Source of the DNA: Roseateles oligotrophus
GTDB lineage: Bacteria > Pseudomonadota > Gammaproteobacteria > Burkholderiales > Burkholderiaceae_C
Assembly: GCF_025717515.1 (NCBI RefSeq)
Contig: NZ_JAJIRN010000006.1
Coordinates: 372,001 to 436,000 of the forward strand
Reading direction: 5' to 3'
DNA: 64,000 nt
This document shows positions 51,039-59,188 of the stretch, one piece after another (positions within the stretch are counted from its first letter, which is position 1; every line of letters starts with the position of its first letter). A program made the translations under genes and the position numbers. The notes under the pieces are model-generated. The model saw only the letters and a list, made by a program, of their open reading frames with translations. It had not been told where the DNA came from and made no database searches.

Positions 51039-51995
51039 ATGATAGAGACAGTTGGAGCGCGGCCTTTGATCGTGCGCCTGCGCAATTTTGTCGGCGACGC
51101 GGTGCTCGGTCTGCCGGCCCTGCGACTGCTGGAACAACATGGCTATCAACTTCATCTGGTGGGCAAGGGCTGGGCGCGCGAGTTGTTTGAAAGTGAAGGC
51201 TGGCCGGTGCTGGTTCGCCCCAAAAAGCTGCGTGACCGCGTCAAGCAACTGCGTGCGCTGCGCGCCGAGGCCTGCCGCATTGACCCTGGCTTTGACAAGC
51301 GGCCCAATGCCTTGGCCTTCCCCGGCGCCATCTCGGCAGCGCTCGATATGCGGCTGGCGGGTTTGCGGGCCGAAGCCTATGCCTGCGATGGGCGCAGTTG
51401 GCTGCTGACACGCGCCCACCCGATGGATATGAAGGTCCATGCTTTGCGCAGCTATTGGGATTTGAGCTGCGCCTTCCTGGGCATCAAGGAGGCGCCGCCG
51501 GCCTCGATCGACTTCAAGATCAGCCCCGCTCAATATGCTCAGGCCGATGCGATGCTGCAGCAGCGAGGCATCAAGCCGGGCTATGTGCTGGTCTGCCCGT
51601 TTGCGAATGGCACGACCGCCTTGGTCGACAAGACTTGGCCGCAATTCATGAGCTTCGTGGAACGGCTTTCCGCCAGCGGGCAGCAAGTGGTGATCTGCCC
51701 GGGGCCGAACGAGGTCGAGGGCGCACGCAGCATGTACCCGACCGCGCTGCGGCTCGAAGGCGTCGGCCTGGGTGTCTACAACGCCTTGCTGGCGCGTGCG
51801 AAGTTGGTGGTGGCCAATGACACCGGGCCCGCTCATATGGCGGCGGCGGTCGGCGCGCCGCTGCTCAGCGTGTTGGGCCCGACCCCGCTTGAGCAATGGG
51901 CGCCCTGGGGGCCTAATGTCGAGATCATGCAGCGCTACCCGGTGTGGTACACGGCCGACGAGGTGTTGGCCAGAGTGCAGCAGCGCCTTTCATGA
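51039..51995 (+). CDS. Family 9 glycosyltransferase (heptosyltransferase-like)
   Basis: 318 residues with the GT9 pattern PLIVRLRNFVGDAVLGLPALRLLEQHGYQLHLVGKGWARELF, VLVCPFANGTTALVDKTWPQFMSFV, and VVANDTGPAHMAAAVGAPLLSVLGPTPLEQWAPWG. Resembles heptosyltransferase II (WaaF) more than WaaC, but the specificity is not certain. Divergent from the DUF4254 gene. Its stop overlaps the next start as ATGA. Confidence 0.87.
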   Translation: MIETVGARPLIVRLRNFVGDAVLGLPALRLLEQHGYQLHLVGKGWARELFESEGWPVLVRPKKLRDRVKQLRALRAEACRIDPGFDKRPNALAFPGAISAALDMRLAGLRAEAYACDGRSWLLTRAHPMDMKVHALRSYWDLSCAFLGIKEAPPASIDFKISPAQYAQADAMLQQRGIKPGYVLVCPFANGTTALVDKTWPQFMSFVERLSASGQQVVICPGPNEVEGARSMYPTALRLEGVGLGVYNALLARAKLVVANDTGPAHMAAAVGAPLLSVLGPTPLEQWAPWGPNVEIMQRYPVWYTADEVLARVQQRLS

Positions 51996-52300
51996 TGCAC
52001 GGCAAGCGATCAGCCCCCCTGACACGGCGCTGCTTGCTGATTGCCATGCTGAGCGGATCTTGTGCAAGCTTGGCTGCACAGCCAAAACCCTTGGAGCTCA
52101 ATCAAGCCAGTCGAGCCGAGCTTGAATCGATGCCGGGCCTGGGGCCGAGTTTGGTCGAACGCCTGCTGGTCGAGCGAGCCAAGGCGAGCTTCGTTGACTG
52201 GGCCGATATGCGTTCGCGGGTGAGCGGCCTAGGCGCAAAAACCGCCAAGAAACTCTCCGCGATGGGCCTGCGCATCAATGGGCTCGCCTACCCCGATTGA
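51992..52300 (+). CDS. ComEA-like helix-hairpin-helix protein
   Basis: 102 residues with an N-terminal signal or anchor (LTRRCLLIAMLSGSCASLAAQ) and the motif PLELNQASRAELESMPGLGPSLVERLLVER of the ComEA DNA-binding domain. A second HhH-like part, FVDWADMRSRVSGLGAKTAKKLSAMGL, follows. Single-domain proteins of this type bind DNA at the cell surface in competence, or are secreted with unknown roles. Translationally coupled (ATGA) to the GT9 gene, an unusual partner. It converges on the patatin gene with a 13-base overlap. Confidence 0.85.
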   Translation: MMHGKRSAPLTRRCLLIAMLSGSCASLAAQPKPLELNQASRAELESMPGLGPSLVERLLVERAKASFVDWADMRSRVSGLGAKTAKKLSAMGLRINGLAYPD

Positions 52301-53619
52301 CCGATAGTTCCGGGCACCGTTTCGGCAAAACCGGCCTTGCGCCGTCGCATCGAGGCCGGATCGCATTGCAAGGCCTGCGCCGGCCAGCCAAAAAAGGCCT
52401 GCACCTCGGCGCGCCGCGCCAGCGTGTCGCTCATGCCCAGATTGATCAACTCGCCGGTGAACGAGGGTTCGAACAGCAAATAGCTGGTCAAGGCCGAGCC
52501 GCTGGCACCCTTGCCCTCACCCGCCACGCCGACACTGCGCAACAAGCCCTTGATCGCCGGCGGCAGGCTGCCCTGATGCTCGGCAGCCAGGTCATCCAGG
52601 CGCCGGCTCGGCGCAATCACCAACACATCGATCGGCCGCAGCGGCGTCTCCGCGCGGGCATCGGGCGGCAACAAGGACAGCGTGTTATTGATGCGCTGCA
52701 AACGTTCCACATCCACCGCCAGCGCGTCCAAGAAGATGTTCGACAAGGCATGGCCGGCGATTTGCGCCATGCTGGGGTGGCCGCTGACCAGTTGCGCGCG
52801 CCGAGTCCCCGGCGGCTCATGCATGCGGCCGGCGCCTATCACCAAGACTTTCTCGGCGCCGAGATGGATGGCCGGTGAGATCGGCGCGCTCTGACGCATA
52901 GAGCCGTCACCAAACCACTCGGCCTGCCCGTCCAGATCAAGCGATTGGGCCGGAAAGATGAAGGGGATCGCCGATGAGGCCGTCAGGTGCTCGACCGTCA
53001 GTTGCGCCGGCACGGCAATGCGTTGCGACCGCATCCAGGGCGTGATGGTCTTATGGGTTTGATAAAACGTAACATGTTGGCCCGACGTGTAGCTGGAGCC
53101 GCTGATGGCCAGCGCATGCATATGGCCGGCGCTGAGCATTTCGTCCACGCGCTCCATCTTCACCCAGCGATGCAGCAAGGCGGCCAAGGGGGAATTGTCG
53201 AGCAGGCTACGCGGCTGCGTGCGCCGCCAACGAGCGACCGCCCAGCCCAGGCTCATCATCGTCAACCAGCGGGCGCCGGTGCGGATGATGCCAAAGGCGT
53301 CGGCGCTGTAGATTTGATCGACATGCAGGTTCTGCCAGAGGTGGACCAGGCCGTCCACCGCGCCATCGAAGTCATCGGCATGGCAGGCCAAGGTGGCCGC
53401 ATTGATGGCGCCGGCCGAAGTGCCGGCGATGATGGGAAAGGGGCTGGCGCCGCTGAGGCCCGCGTCACGGCGCAACTGCGCCACCGCCGCCAGCACGCCC
53501 ACCTGGTAGGCCGCACGAGCGCCGCCCCCGGTGAGGATGAGTCCGCAAGGCCCCACCACAGGGTGCTGGGGCGCTGGCGAATCGCTGGGTTGAGGATGAG
53601 CGTTTGGCATGGTCGGCAA
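52288..53619 (-). CDS. Patatin-like phospholipase
   Basis: 443 residues, a serine lipase of the patatin family acting on phospholipids or acyl chains. The oxyanion loop GLILTGGGARAAYQVGVL is near residue 30, the nucleophile Ser68 is in GTSAGAINAATL, and the catalytic-dyad Asp238 is in FGDGSMRQSAPI. It has an extended C-terminal region with DVLVIAPSRRLDDLAAEH. There is no signal peptide, so it is cytosolic or peripheral. It ends 13 bases inside the converging ComEA-like gene. Confidence 0.92.
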   Translation of the reverse strand: MPTMPNAHPQPSDSPAPQHPVVGPCGLILTGGGARAAYQVGVLAAVAQLRRDAGLSGASPFPIIAGTSAGAINAATLACHADDFDGAVDGLVHLWQNLHVDQIYSADAFGIIRTGARWLTMMSLGWAVARWRRTQPRSLLDNSPLAALLHRWVKMERVDEMLSAGHMHALAISGSSYTSGQHVTFYQTHKTITPWMRSQRIAVPAQLTVEHLTASSAIPFIFPAQSLDLDGQAEWFGDGSMRQSAPISPAIHLGAEKVLVIGAGRMHEPPGTRRAQLVSGHPSMAQIAGHALSNIFLDALAVDVERLQRINNTLSLLPPDARAETPLRPIDVLVIAPSRRLDDLAAEHQGSLPPAIKGLLRSVGVAGEGKGASGSALTSYLLFEPSFTGELINLGMSDTLARRAEVQAFFGWPAQALQCDPASMRRRKAGFAETVPGTIGQSG

Positions 53620-53698
53620 TGCGCTGAATCATCGCCTATTTGCGCGCGCTCTAGCCTCCAAACAAGGGGCAAAAAAGCAAGTAAAGCGCCCCGGGTCC

Positions 53699-56600
53699 TC
53701 AGTCGTAGATGATTTGCGACACCGACCCCGGCTTGGCATCCTGTGTTGCGAGCCTGAGCTGAGCCAAGGCCTCATCGCAGGGCCAGAATCGGCTGTCTTC
53801 ACCCAACTCGATCTTGAACTCCGCACCCTCTTGCTCGCCAGACAAGAAATGGTGAGTGATCATTTTGAGGCCCTGCGCGACCTGACCCTGCTCGGTACTC
53901 GTCACGCGCGCCGGCCATTGCTTGATGACGTCTTGCAGCGCCGGCAGCTTGGCTCTCACCGGCACATAGAAATACTTGCCGAAGCGGGCGCGCGCACCGG
54001 CCAGGTCCCAGACCGCCTGCACATTGAAGCGAAAGCCCCCGGCGAAACGGTCCATCTGCACCTTGCCTTGCAGGATCAGCAACTCGTCATCGACCAACAA
54101 GTCCTTGTGCAAATTCAGCAGTTCCTCGTTGGCCACCGCCTCGATGAAATCGCTCTTGTCGTCAAGCTTGAAGATCGCCACACGGCCGCGATTGCCATTG
54201 ATGACGCGCAGATCGCTGACGATGCCGGCCAGCATCACCACCTCGCGGCTCTGCGCCGCATCCTCGATATTGGCGACCCGGCGCTTGACCATGCGGCGCA
54301 CTTCCTCGCCGCTCTGATCAAACAGATGGCCGCTCAGGTAATAACCGATCGCGGTCTTCTCCAGCGTCAGCCGCTCCTTGATGCTCCAGGGCGCGGCCTC
54401 GACCAGATCGGGCTCGGCGGTGCTCGACGCATGCGAGTCGCCAAAGTCGAACAGCCCGCCCTGATCGGCATTTGCTTCTTGCGTCTCCGCATGGGTGTAG
54501 CCGCGCGCCACGCTGGCCAGCAGGCGCGCCCGGTCGGGCTGCAGGGCGTCGAAGGCACCACCCTTGATCAAGGCATCAACCACCCGCTTGTTGACCGCCT
54601 TGCGGTCGATCCGGTTGCAGAAATCATAAAAACTCGTGAACGGGCCGCCGCTTGTGCGCACCGCCACGATTGACTCGATCGCGCCCTTGCCCGTGCCCTT
54701 GATCGCCCCAAGGCCGTAATTGACGCGCTTGCAGGGCTTGGTAGGCCCGGTCGTGGGCTGCCCGTCGTTGGGCAAGATTGGCGAGATCGGCTCGAACCGG
54801 TGCACACCGAGATTGACGTTAGGCGGCTCGAAATCGATGCCGAACAGCTTGGCATCATTCATCAAGACCTTGAGCTTCTCGGAGTCGTCGGCCTCGATGG
54901 TCATGTTGGCGGCGAAGAACTCGGCCGGGAAATAGGCCTTGAGCCAGGCCGTGTGATACGACAGCAAGGCATAGGCAGCCGCGTGCGACTTGTTGAAGCC
55001 GTAGCCCGCGAACTTCTCCATCAAGTCGAAGACTTCGTCGGCTTTTTCAGCGCTAATGTCCTTCTCGGCCGCGCCCTTGCGGAAGATGCCGCGATGCTCG
55101 GCCATCTCCTCGGCCTTTTTCTTGCCCATCGCCCGGCGCAGCATGTCCGCGCCGCCCAGGCTGTAGCCGCCCAGCACCTGGGCCGCCTGCATCACCTGTT
55201 CCTGGTAGACGAACACACCGTAGGTTTCCGCCAGCACCTGGCCCAACAGGGGATGCGGATACTCGATGACTTCCTTGCCATGCTTGCGCGCCACAAAAGA
55301 AGGGATCAGGTCCATTGGCCCGGGCCGATAGAGTGACACCAGCGCGATCAAGTCCTCGAAGCGCGAGGGCTTGGCGTCCTTGAGCAGGCGCTGCATGCCG
55401 GGCGATTCGAACTGGAACACGCTCTCCGAGTAACCGTCGCTGAAGAGCTTGAAGACCTTGCGGTCGTCCAGCGGCACGGTCTCCCATTTGAAATTCTTTT
55501 GCTCCGGGTAGCGGGCAATGATGAAATTCTTGGCCAACTCCAGAATCGTCAGCGTGGCCAGACCCAAAAAGTCGAACTTGACCAGGCCCACCGCCTCGAC
55601 GTCGTCCTTGTCGTATTGGCTGACCGCGCTGTTCGAGCCGGGCTGCTGGTATTGCGGGCAAAAGTCGGTGATCTTGCCGGGCGCAATCAACACGCCCCCG
55701 GCATGCATGCCGATATTGCGCACCATGCCTTCGACGCGGGCGGCCAGCTTGAGCAACTCGGCCACTTCTTCTTCCTGTGCCTCGCGCTGATCGATCTCGG
55801 GCGCCTCATGGCGCGCGTAGATCATCTTCTCCTTGGCCGGGTCGAAGTTCTCCGGCAGCTTGGCCAGCGTCACCGTCTTGCCGGGCGGCGCGGGGATCAG
55901 CTTGGCGATCGAGTCGACCTGGCCATAACCCATGCCCAGCACGCGGCCGATATCGCGCAGCGCCGCCTTGGCCGCCATGGTGCCGAAGGTCGCAATCTGG
56001 CTGACCGCCGGGCGGCCATATTTGTCCTTGACATAGTCGATGACGCGGTCGCGGTTGCCCTGGCAGAAGTCGATGTCAAAGTCGGGCATCGAGACCCGTT
56101 CCGGGTTCAAGAAGCGCTCGAACAGCAGGTTGTATTGCAGCGGGTCGAGGTCGGTGATCTTCAGCACATAAGCGACCAGGGAGCCCGCGCCCGAACCCCG
56201 GCCGGGCCCGACCGGGCAGCCATTGTTCTTGGCCCACCAGATGAAGTCCGACACGATCAAGAAGTAGCCCGGGAAGCCCATCTTCACAATCGTCTCGAGC
56301 TCGAACTCCAGGCGGGCGATGTAACGCGGCATCTGCTCGGCGCGCTTGTCCTCGTTCGGGTAGAGCAGCACCATCCGCTCTTTCAGCCCCTCATGCGATG
56401 CATAACGGAAATAATCATCGGGCGTCATCTTGACGCCGTCGACCAGCGGGGTCGGGAACTCCGGCAGCTGCGGCTTGCCCAGCACCAGGCTCAGGCTGCA
56501 GCGCCGCGCGATCTCCACCGTATTGGCAATCGCCGAGGGGATGTCGGCAAACAGCGCCTCCATCTCGGCCTGGCTGCGGAAAAACTGACCCGGCAAAAAG

Positions 56601-57289
56601 CGTTTGATGCGCTTGGGATTGGTCAGCGTCTCGCCTTCGGCCACGCAGACACGCGCCTCATGGGCCTCGAAGTCCTCGGTGCCCAAAAACTGCACCGGGT
56701 GGGTGGCGACGACCGGCAGCCCCAATTCGGCCGCGAAGGGCACGCTGGCCTGCACCAGCGCCTCTTGGCCGGCCAGCCCGGCGCGCTGCAGTTCGATGTA
56801 GAAGCGCTGCGGGAAGATCTCTTGAAAGCGCCCGGCCCAATCGAGCGCGCGCGGCTTGTCACCGGCCAGCAAGGCGGCACCCAGGCCGCCAAACTGCGCG
56901 CCCGACAGGCAGATCAAGCCTTCGTTCAACTCGCTCAGCCATTCCCATTTCATGCAGGCTTGGTTGCGCTGCACGTTTTGAATCCAGGCTCTTGAGAGCA
57001 GCTCGCACAGGTTCAGGTAACCCTGCTTGTTTTGCACCAGCAGCAAGAAACGGCTGGGGTTCTTGTCCGAGCCTTCCGGCTCCAGCCAGCAGTCGGCACC
57101 CAAAATGGGTTTGACGCCCTTCTTGCGCATGCCGCTGTAGAACTTGATGCCGCCAAAGAGGTTGGCCAGGTCGGTGATCGCGCAGGCGATTTGCCCGTCC
57201 TCGGCGGCCGCGGCGGCCGCGTCGTCGATTCTGAGGGTGCCGTCAACGACGGAGAATTCGGTGTGGGTGCGGAGGTGAACAAAGGCCAT
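53699..57289 (-). CDS. dnaE: DNA polymerase III subunit alpha
   Basis: Replicative polymerase, 1196 residues, DnaE1 type. N-terminal PHP domain (FVHLRTHTEFSVVDGTLRIDD), catalytic palm with MPDFDIDFCQGNRDRVIDYVKDKYG starting at residue 401, the finger/thumb region GYGFNKSHAAAYALLSYHTAWLKAYFPAEFFAANMT, a helix-hairpin-helix, an OB fold (VVMLAGIVSDLRVINGNRGRVAIFKLDD), and a C-terminal tau-binding part. The start at 57289 is the first ATG of the conserved N-terminus. Upstream begins the repeat island. Confidence 0.97.
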   Translation of the reverse strand: MAFVHLRTHTEFSVVDGTLRIDDAAAAAAEDGQIACAITDLANLFGGIKFYSGMRKKGVKPILGADCWLEPEGSDKNPSRFLLLVQNKQGYLNLCELLSRAWIQNVQRNQACMKWEWLSELNEGLICLSGAQFGGLGAALLAGDKPRALDWAGRFQEIFPQRFYIELQRAGLAGQEALVQASVPFAAELGLPVVATHPVQFLGTEDFEAHEARVCVAEGETLTNPKRIKRFLPGQFFRSQAEMEALFADIPSAIANTVEIARRCSLSLVLGKPQLPEFPTPLVDGVKMTPDDYFRYASHEGLKERMVLLYPNEDKRAEQMPRYIARLEFELETIVKMGFPGYFLIVSDFIWWAKNNGCPVGPGRGSGAGSLVAYVLKITDLDPLQYNLLFERFLNPERVSMPDFDIDFCQGNRDRVIDYVKDKYGRPAVSQIATFGTMAAKAALRDIGRVLGMGYGQVDSIAKLIPAPPGKTVTLAKLPENFDPAKEKMIYARHEAPEIDQREAQEEEVAELLKLAARVEGMVRNIGMHAGGVLIAPGKITDFCPQYQQPGSNSAVSQYDKDDVEAVGLVKFDFLGLATLTILELAKNFIIARYPEQKNFKWETVPLDDRKVFKLFSDGYSESVFQFESPGMQRLLKDAKPSRFEDLIALVSLYRPGPMDLIPSFVARKHGKEVIEYPHPLLGQVLAETYGVFVYQEQVMQAAQVLGGYSLGGADMLRRAMGKKKAEEMAEHRGIFRKGAAEKDISAEKADEVFDLMEKFAGYGFNKSHAAAYALLSYHTAWLKAYFPAEFFAANMTIEADDSEKLKVLMNDAKLFGIDFEPPNVNLGVHRFEPISPILPNDGQPTTGPTKPCKRVNYGLGAIKGTGKGAIESIVAVRTSGGPFTSFYDFCNRIDRKAVNKRVVDALIKGGAFDALQPDRARLLASVARGYTHAETQEANADQGGLFDFGDSHASSTAEPDLVEAAPWSIKERLTLEKTAIGYYLSGHLFDQSGEEVRRMVKRRVANIEDAAQSREVVMLAGIVSDLRVINGNRGRVAIFKLDDKSDFIEAVANEELLNLHKDLLVDDELLILQGKVQMDRFAGGFRFNVQAVWDLAGARARFGKYFYVPVRAKLPALQDVIKQWPARVTSTEQGQVAQGLKMITHHFLSGEQEGAEFKIELGEDSRFWPCDEALAQLRLATQDAKPGSVSQIIYD

Positions 57290-57394
57290 GGGCGTGATTG
57301 TAAGGAGGCATCATTTTTGCTCCGACTTTCGAGGCATGCACGGCGAATTCGCCGATGGTGGGTGCTGCTCGCTTCCGGCTGATTTGCTCTACCC

Positions 57395-57694
57395 GCACGA
57401 TGCCGGGAGTTCGCCCCGGCGGGCGACCCACTTCTCTTGCTTCGCCAAGAGAAGTGGGCAAGAGAAGGCGACCCTGCCGCATGGCCCTGCGGGTCCGCTC
57501 GGTGCTCAAATTTGCCGGGCCGCGCCCAACTCACTGCGCTACGCTCCGTTCAGACAAGGGGCGCGAAGCCAGTTCTTGAAGTCGCTGCGCGACGCCCGGC
57601 AAATTCTGCGCTCCTCGCCCATGCAGAAGGGGTTTCCCAAGAACACGGCTCGCTGCGCGTCGCCTTGATGGGTGCTGCGCTGCGCGCTGGCACC
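57395..57694 (-). repeat. Structured intergenic repeat, copy A (full length, inverted)
   Basis: About 300 bases, non-coding, near-identical in layout to copy C but in opposite orientation. Parts on the plus strand: a 13-bp perfect hairpin CCCACTTCTCTTG / CAAGAGAAGTGGG (57427-57439 and 57446-57458), a 97-bp core (57509-57605) closed by AATTTGCCGGGC and GCCCGGCAAATT, and a GC-rich hairpin near 57672-57694. Together with the neighbouring sequence it fills most of the 478-base gap upstream of dnaE. No transposase is nearby. Confidence 0.9.
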
Positions 57695-57713
57695 TCGAAG
57701 GTCGAAGGCTTCA

Positions 57714-57733
57714 GGGTCAAGTCTTGCCTATAT
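57714..57733 (+). repeat. 20-bp imperfect inverted repeat, left end of lipoprotein segment
   Basis: GGGTCAAGTCTTGCCTATAT. Its inverse recurs at 58363-58382 with 18 of 20 bases matching, on the other side of the lipoprotein gene. A further direct copy of its first 16 bases is at 59083-59098. TGAGACCTGACC follows at 57736-57747 and recurs inverted at 58601-58612. Confidence 0.85.
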
Positions 57734-57767
57734 TCTGAGACCTGACCTCGAGTGCCGCGCTAACTTG

Positions 57768-58301
57768 CTATTCCGCGCGCAATGCCAAATCAATGTGATG
57801 CGCAATGACAAACCATTCCGAGTCCATGCGTCGCCACACAATCAGGTAGGGTCGCCGCTGTTTTTCGCCATTGAGAGTGAGGTGGTACTGCCCGCCAAAC
57901 ACTTGAACCTCGCAATGGCTGCCAAAGCCGTAGAACAAGTCTTCGGTCTCGAAGCGTGCCCCCCGAGCTACCAACTGCTCTTGCAGGTACAGGCGTACCC
58001 AGGCGGGGCCTAGGTAGGAGATTTGTCCGCGGTTAGGCGCCACAACGATGGCATCCGGCGCATAGATCGCCAGCGCCTGATCCACATTCCCGGCATTCAG
58101 GGCAAGCAGCAACTTACGGTGGCGATTGAAGATTTCGAGCGTGCGGGCTTCTTCGAGCGAGCGGGCTTCATCAAAGCCTTCCACGCAAGAGGCGCTGGGG
58201 GGGGCTGCGGGGGCAACTGGGGTAGGCGGAGCCTGAACCGCGCAGCCTTGAATCAATAGTGCGCTGAGCGCCAGAGTGAAGGAAGAAGCTGTGAAGCGCA
58301 T
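57768..58301 (-). CDS. Small lipoprotein with SnoaL/NTF2-like domain
   Basis: 177 residues. A lipobox-like signal LALSALLIQGC at the N-terminus predicts outer- or inner-membrane lipidation at the Cys. A Pro/Ala-rich spacer and an NTF2/SnoaL-like fold follow (LEEARTLEIFNRHRKLLLALNAGNVDQALAIYAPDAIVVAPN and VFGGQYHLTLNGEKQRRPYLIVWRRMDSEWFVIAHHID). Enzymatic activity is unknown; such domains often bind small molecules. The gene is surrounded by repeats, bracketed at 57714-57733 and 58363-58382 by an inverted 20-mer, and stands alone on its strand. It may have been moved in as a unit. Confidence 0.8.
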   Translation of the reverse strand: MRFTASSFTLALSALLIQGCAVQAPPTPVAPAAPPSASCVEGFDEARSLEEARTLEIFNRHRKLLLALNAGNVDQALAIYAPDAIVVAPNRGQISYLGPAWVRLYLQEQLVARGARFETEDLFYGFGSHCEVQVFGGQYHLTLNGEKQRRPYLIVWRRMDSEWFVIAHHIDLALRAE

Positions 58302-58362
58302 AAATCTGAGTCTCCCGAGAGTTTGAGGACACGCCGCCGAAATTCGCCGTCATGTTTCAAAT

Positions 58363-58382
58363 ATATAGGCAAAACCTGACCC
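58363..58382 (-). repeat. 20-bp imperfect inverted repeat, right end of lipoprotein segment
   Basis: ATATAGGCAAAACCTGACCC, the inverse of 57714-57733 with two mismatches. It lies 61 bases upstream of the lipoprotein start codon, so the pair brackets the gene and its immediate promoter. Confidence 0.8.
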
Positions 58383-58401
58383 TCACTACAAAGACATACG
58401 A

Positions 58402-58590
58402 GGTGCATGCGCGCAGCGCATGCACCCATCGAGGCGATGCGCAGCGAGCCGAATTTATTGACCCCCCTTCTGCATGGGCGAGGAGCGGAGAATTTGCCGG
58501 GCGTCGCGCAGCGACTACAAGAACTGGCTACGCGCCCCTTGTTTGAACGGAGCGTAGCGCAGTGAGTTGGGCGCGGCCCGGCAAATTTGA
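58402..58590 (+). repeat. Structured intergenic repeat, copy B (truncated)
   Basis: Same orientation as copy C. It begins with a perfect 11-bp hairpin GGTGCATGCGC / GCGCATGCACC with loop GCA (58402-58426) and contains the complete 97-bp core with AATTTGCCGGGC at 58491-58502 and GCCCGGCAAATT at 58576-58587. It then stops; the GCGAAG-loop hairpin found in A and C is missing. Confidence 0.9.
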
Positions 58591-58594
58591 AAAA

Positions 58595-58675
58595 GGCCGG
58601 GGTCAGGTCTCAAACCCAAAGGCCTGCCGGCCTTTAGACGCTTCTTTTGCAAGCCGGAAAAAGCTGGCCCCGGCC
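58595..58675. repeat. Nested inverted repeats between copies B and C
   Basis: Outer arms GGCCGGGGTCAG (58595-58606) and CTGGCCCCGGCC (58664-58675) pair over 12 bases with one G-T wobble. Inside, AAAGGCC-TGCC-GGCCTTT (58618-58635) is a perfect hairpin. The unit starts 8 bases after the end of copy B's core and is unlike copies A to C. Confidence 0.75.
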
Positions 58676-58732
58676 GCAATGCTTACTTTCATTCTAAGCG
58701 GATATCCCGACACTCAAAGCACCGGCTTGAGC

Positions 58733-59035
58733 GGTGCTTGCGCGCAGCGCAGCACCCTTCGAGGCGACGCGCAGCGAGCCATGTTCTTGGGCGTTCCCCC
58801 CTTCTGCGTGGGCGAGGAGCGGAGAATTTGCCGGGCGTCGCGCAGCGACTTCAAGAACTGGCTTCGCGCCCCTTGTCTGAACGCAGCGTAGCGCAGTGAG
58901 TTGGGCGCGGCCCGGCAAATTTGAGCACCGAGCGGACCCGCAGGGCCATGCGGCAGGGTCGCCTTCTTTTGCTTACTTTTCTTGGCGAAGCAAGAAAAGT
59001 GAGTCGGCCGCCGGGCCGAACTCCCGGCATCGTGC
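58733..59035 (+). repeat. Structured intergenic repeat, copy C (full length)
   Basis: About 303 bases. GCA-loop hairpin (58733-58756, one bulge), 97-bp core with AATTTGCCGGGC at 58825-58836 and GCCCGGCAAATT at 58910-58921, then the GCGAAG-loop hairpin CTTACTTTTCTTG / CAAGAAAAGTGAG (58972-58984 and 58991-59003). Compared with copy A, two stem positions changed on both sides and one to a wobble, so pairing is kept. With copy B it fills most of the 887-base gap before the cyclophilin gene. Confidence 0.92.
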
Positions 59036-59082
59036 CGAACGAGCAGCAGCGCCAAGACGCGCCGGATAAAAAATTGACGAAG

Positions 59083-59098
59083 GGGTCAAGTCTTGCCT
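59083..59098 (+). repeat. Third copy of the GGGTCAAGTCTTGCCT motif
   Basis: Exact 16-base match to 57714-57729 in the same orientation, at the right edge of the repeat island, 90 bases before the cyclophilin start codon. Confidence 0.85.
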
Positions 59099-59188
59099 GC
59101 ATGTTCAATATCTAACCCCGGAAGGCCCGTCGCACCGGAAGCCACCCTGCAAAGGACGTATGCTGCCGCACCTGGAGAAGACCCCAAG

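Noticed and set aside
55499-56995. 498-codon plus-strand frame opposite dnaE
   Set aside because: Antisense to the conserved polymerase domain; no family resemblance.
57395-59035. CRISPR array
   Set aside because: Repeats are long, only three, in mixed orientation, and unevenly spaced; no cas genes in the window.
58921-59115. Small frame starting MSTERTRRAMRQG in repeat copy C, with a matching frame at 57243-57509 in copy A
   Set aside because: The match looks like a conserved small protein, but it results from the DNA repeat. Differences between copies preserve base pairing, not amino acids (P/L, S/F, E/K, G/S), and neither has a ribosome-binding site.
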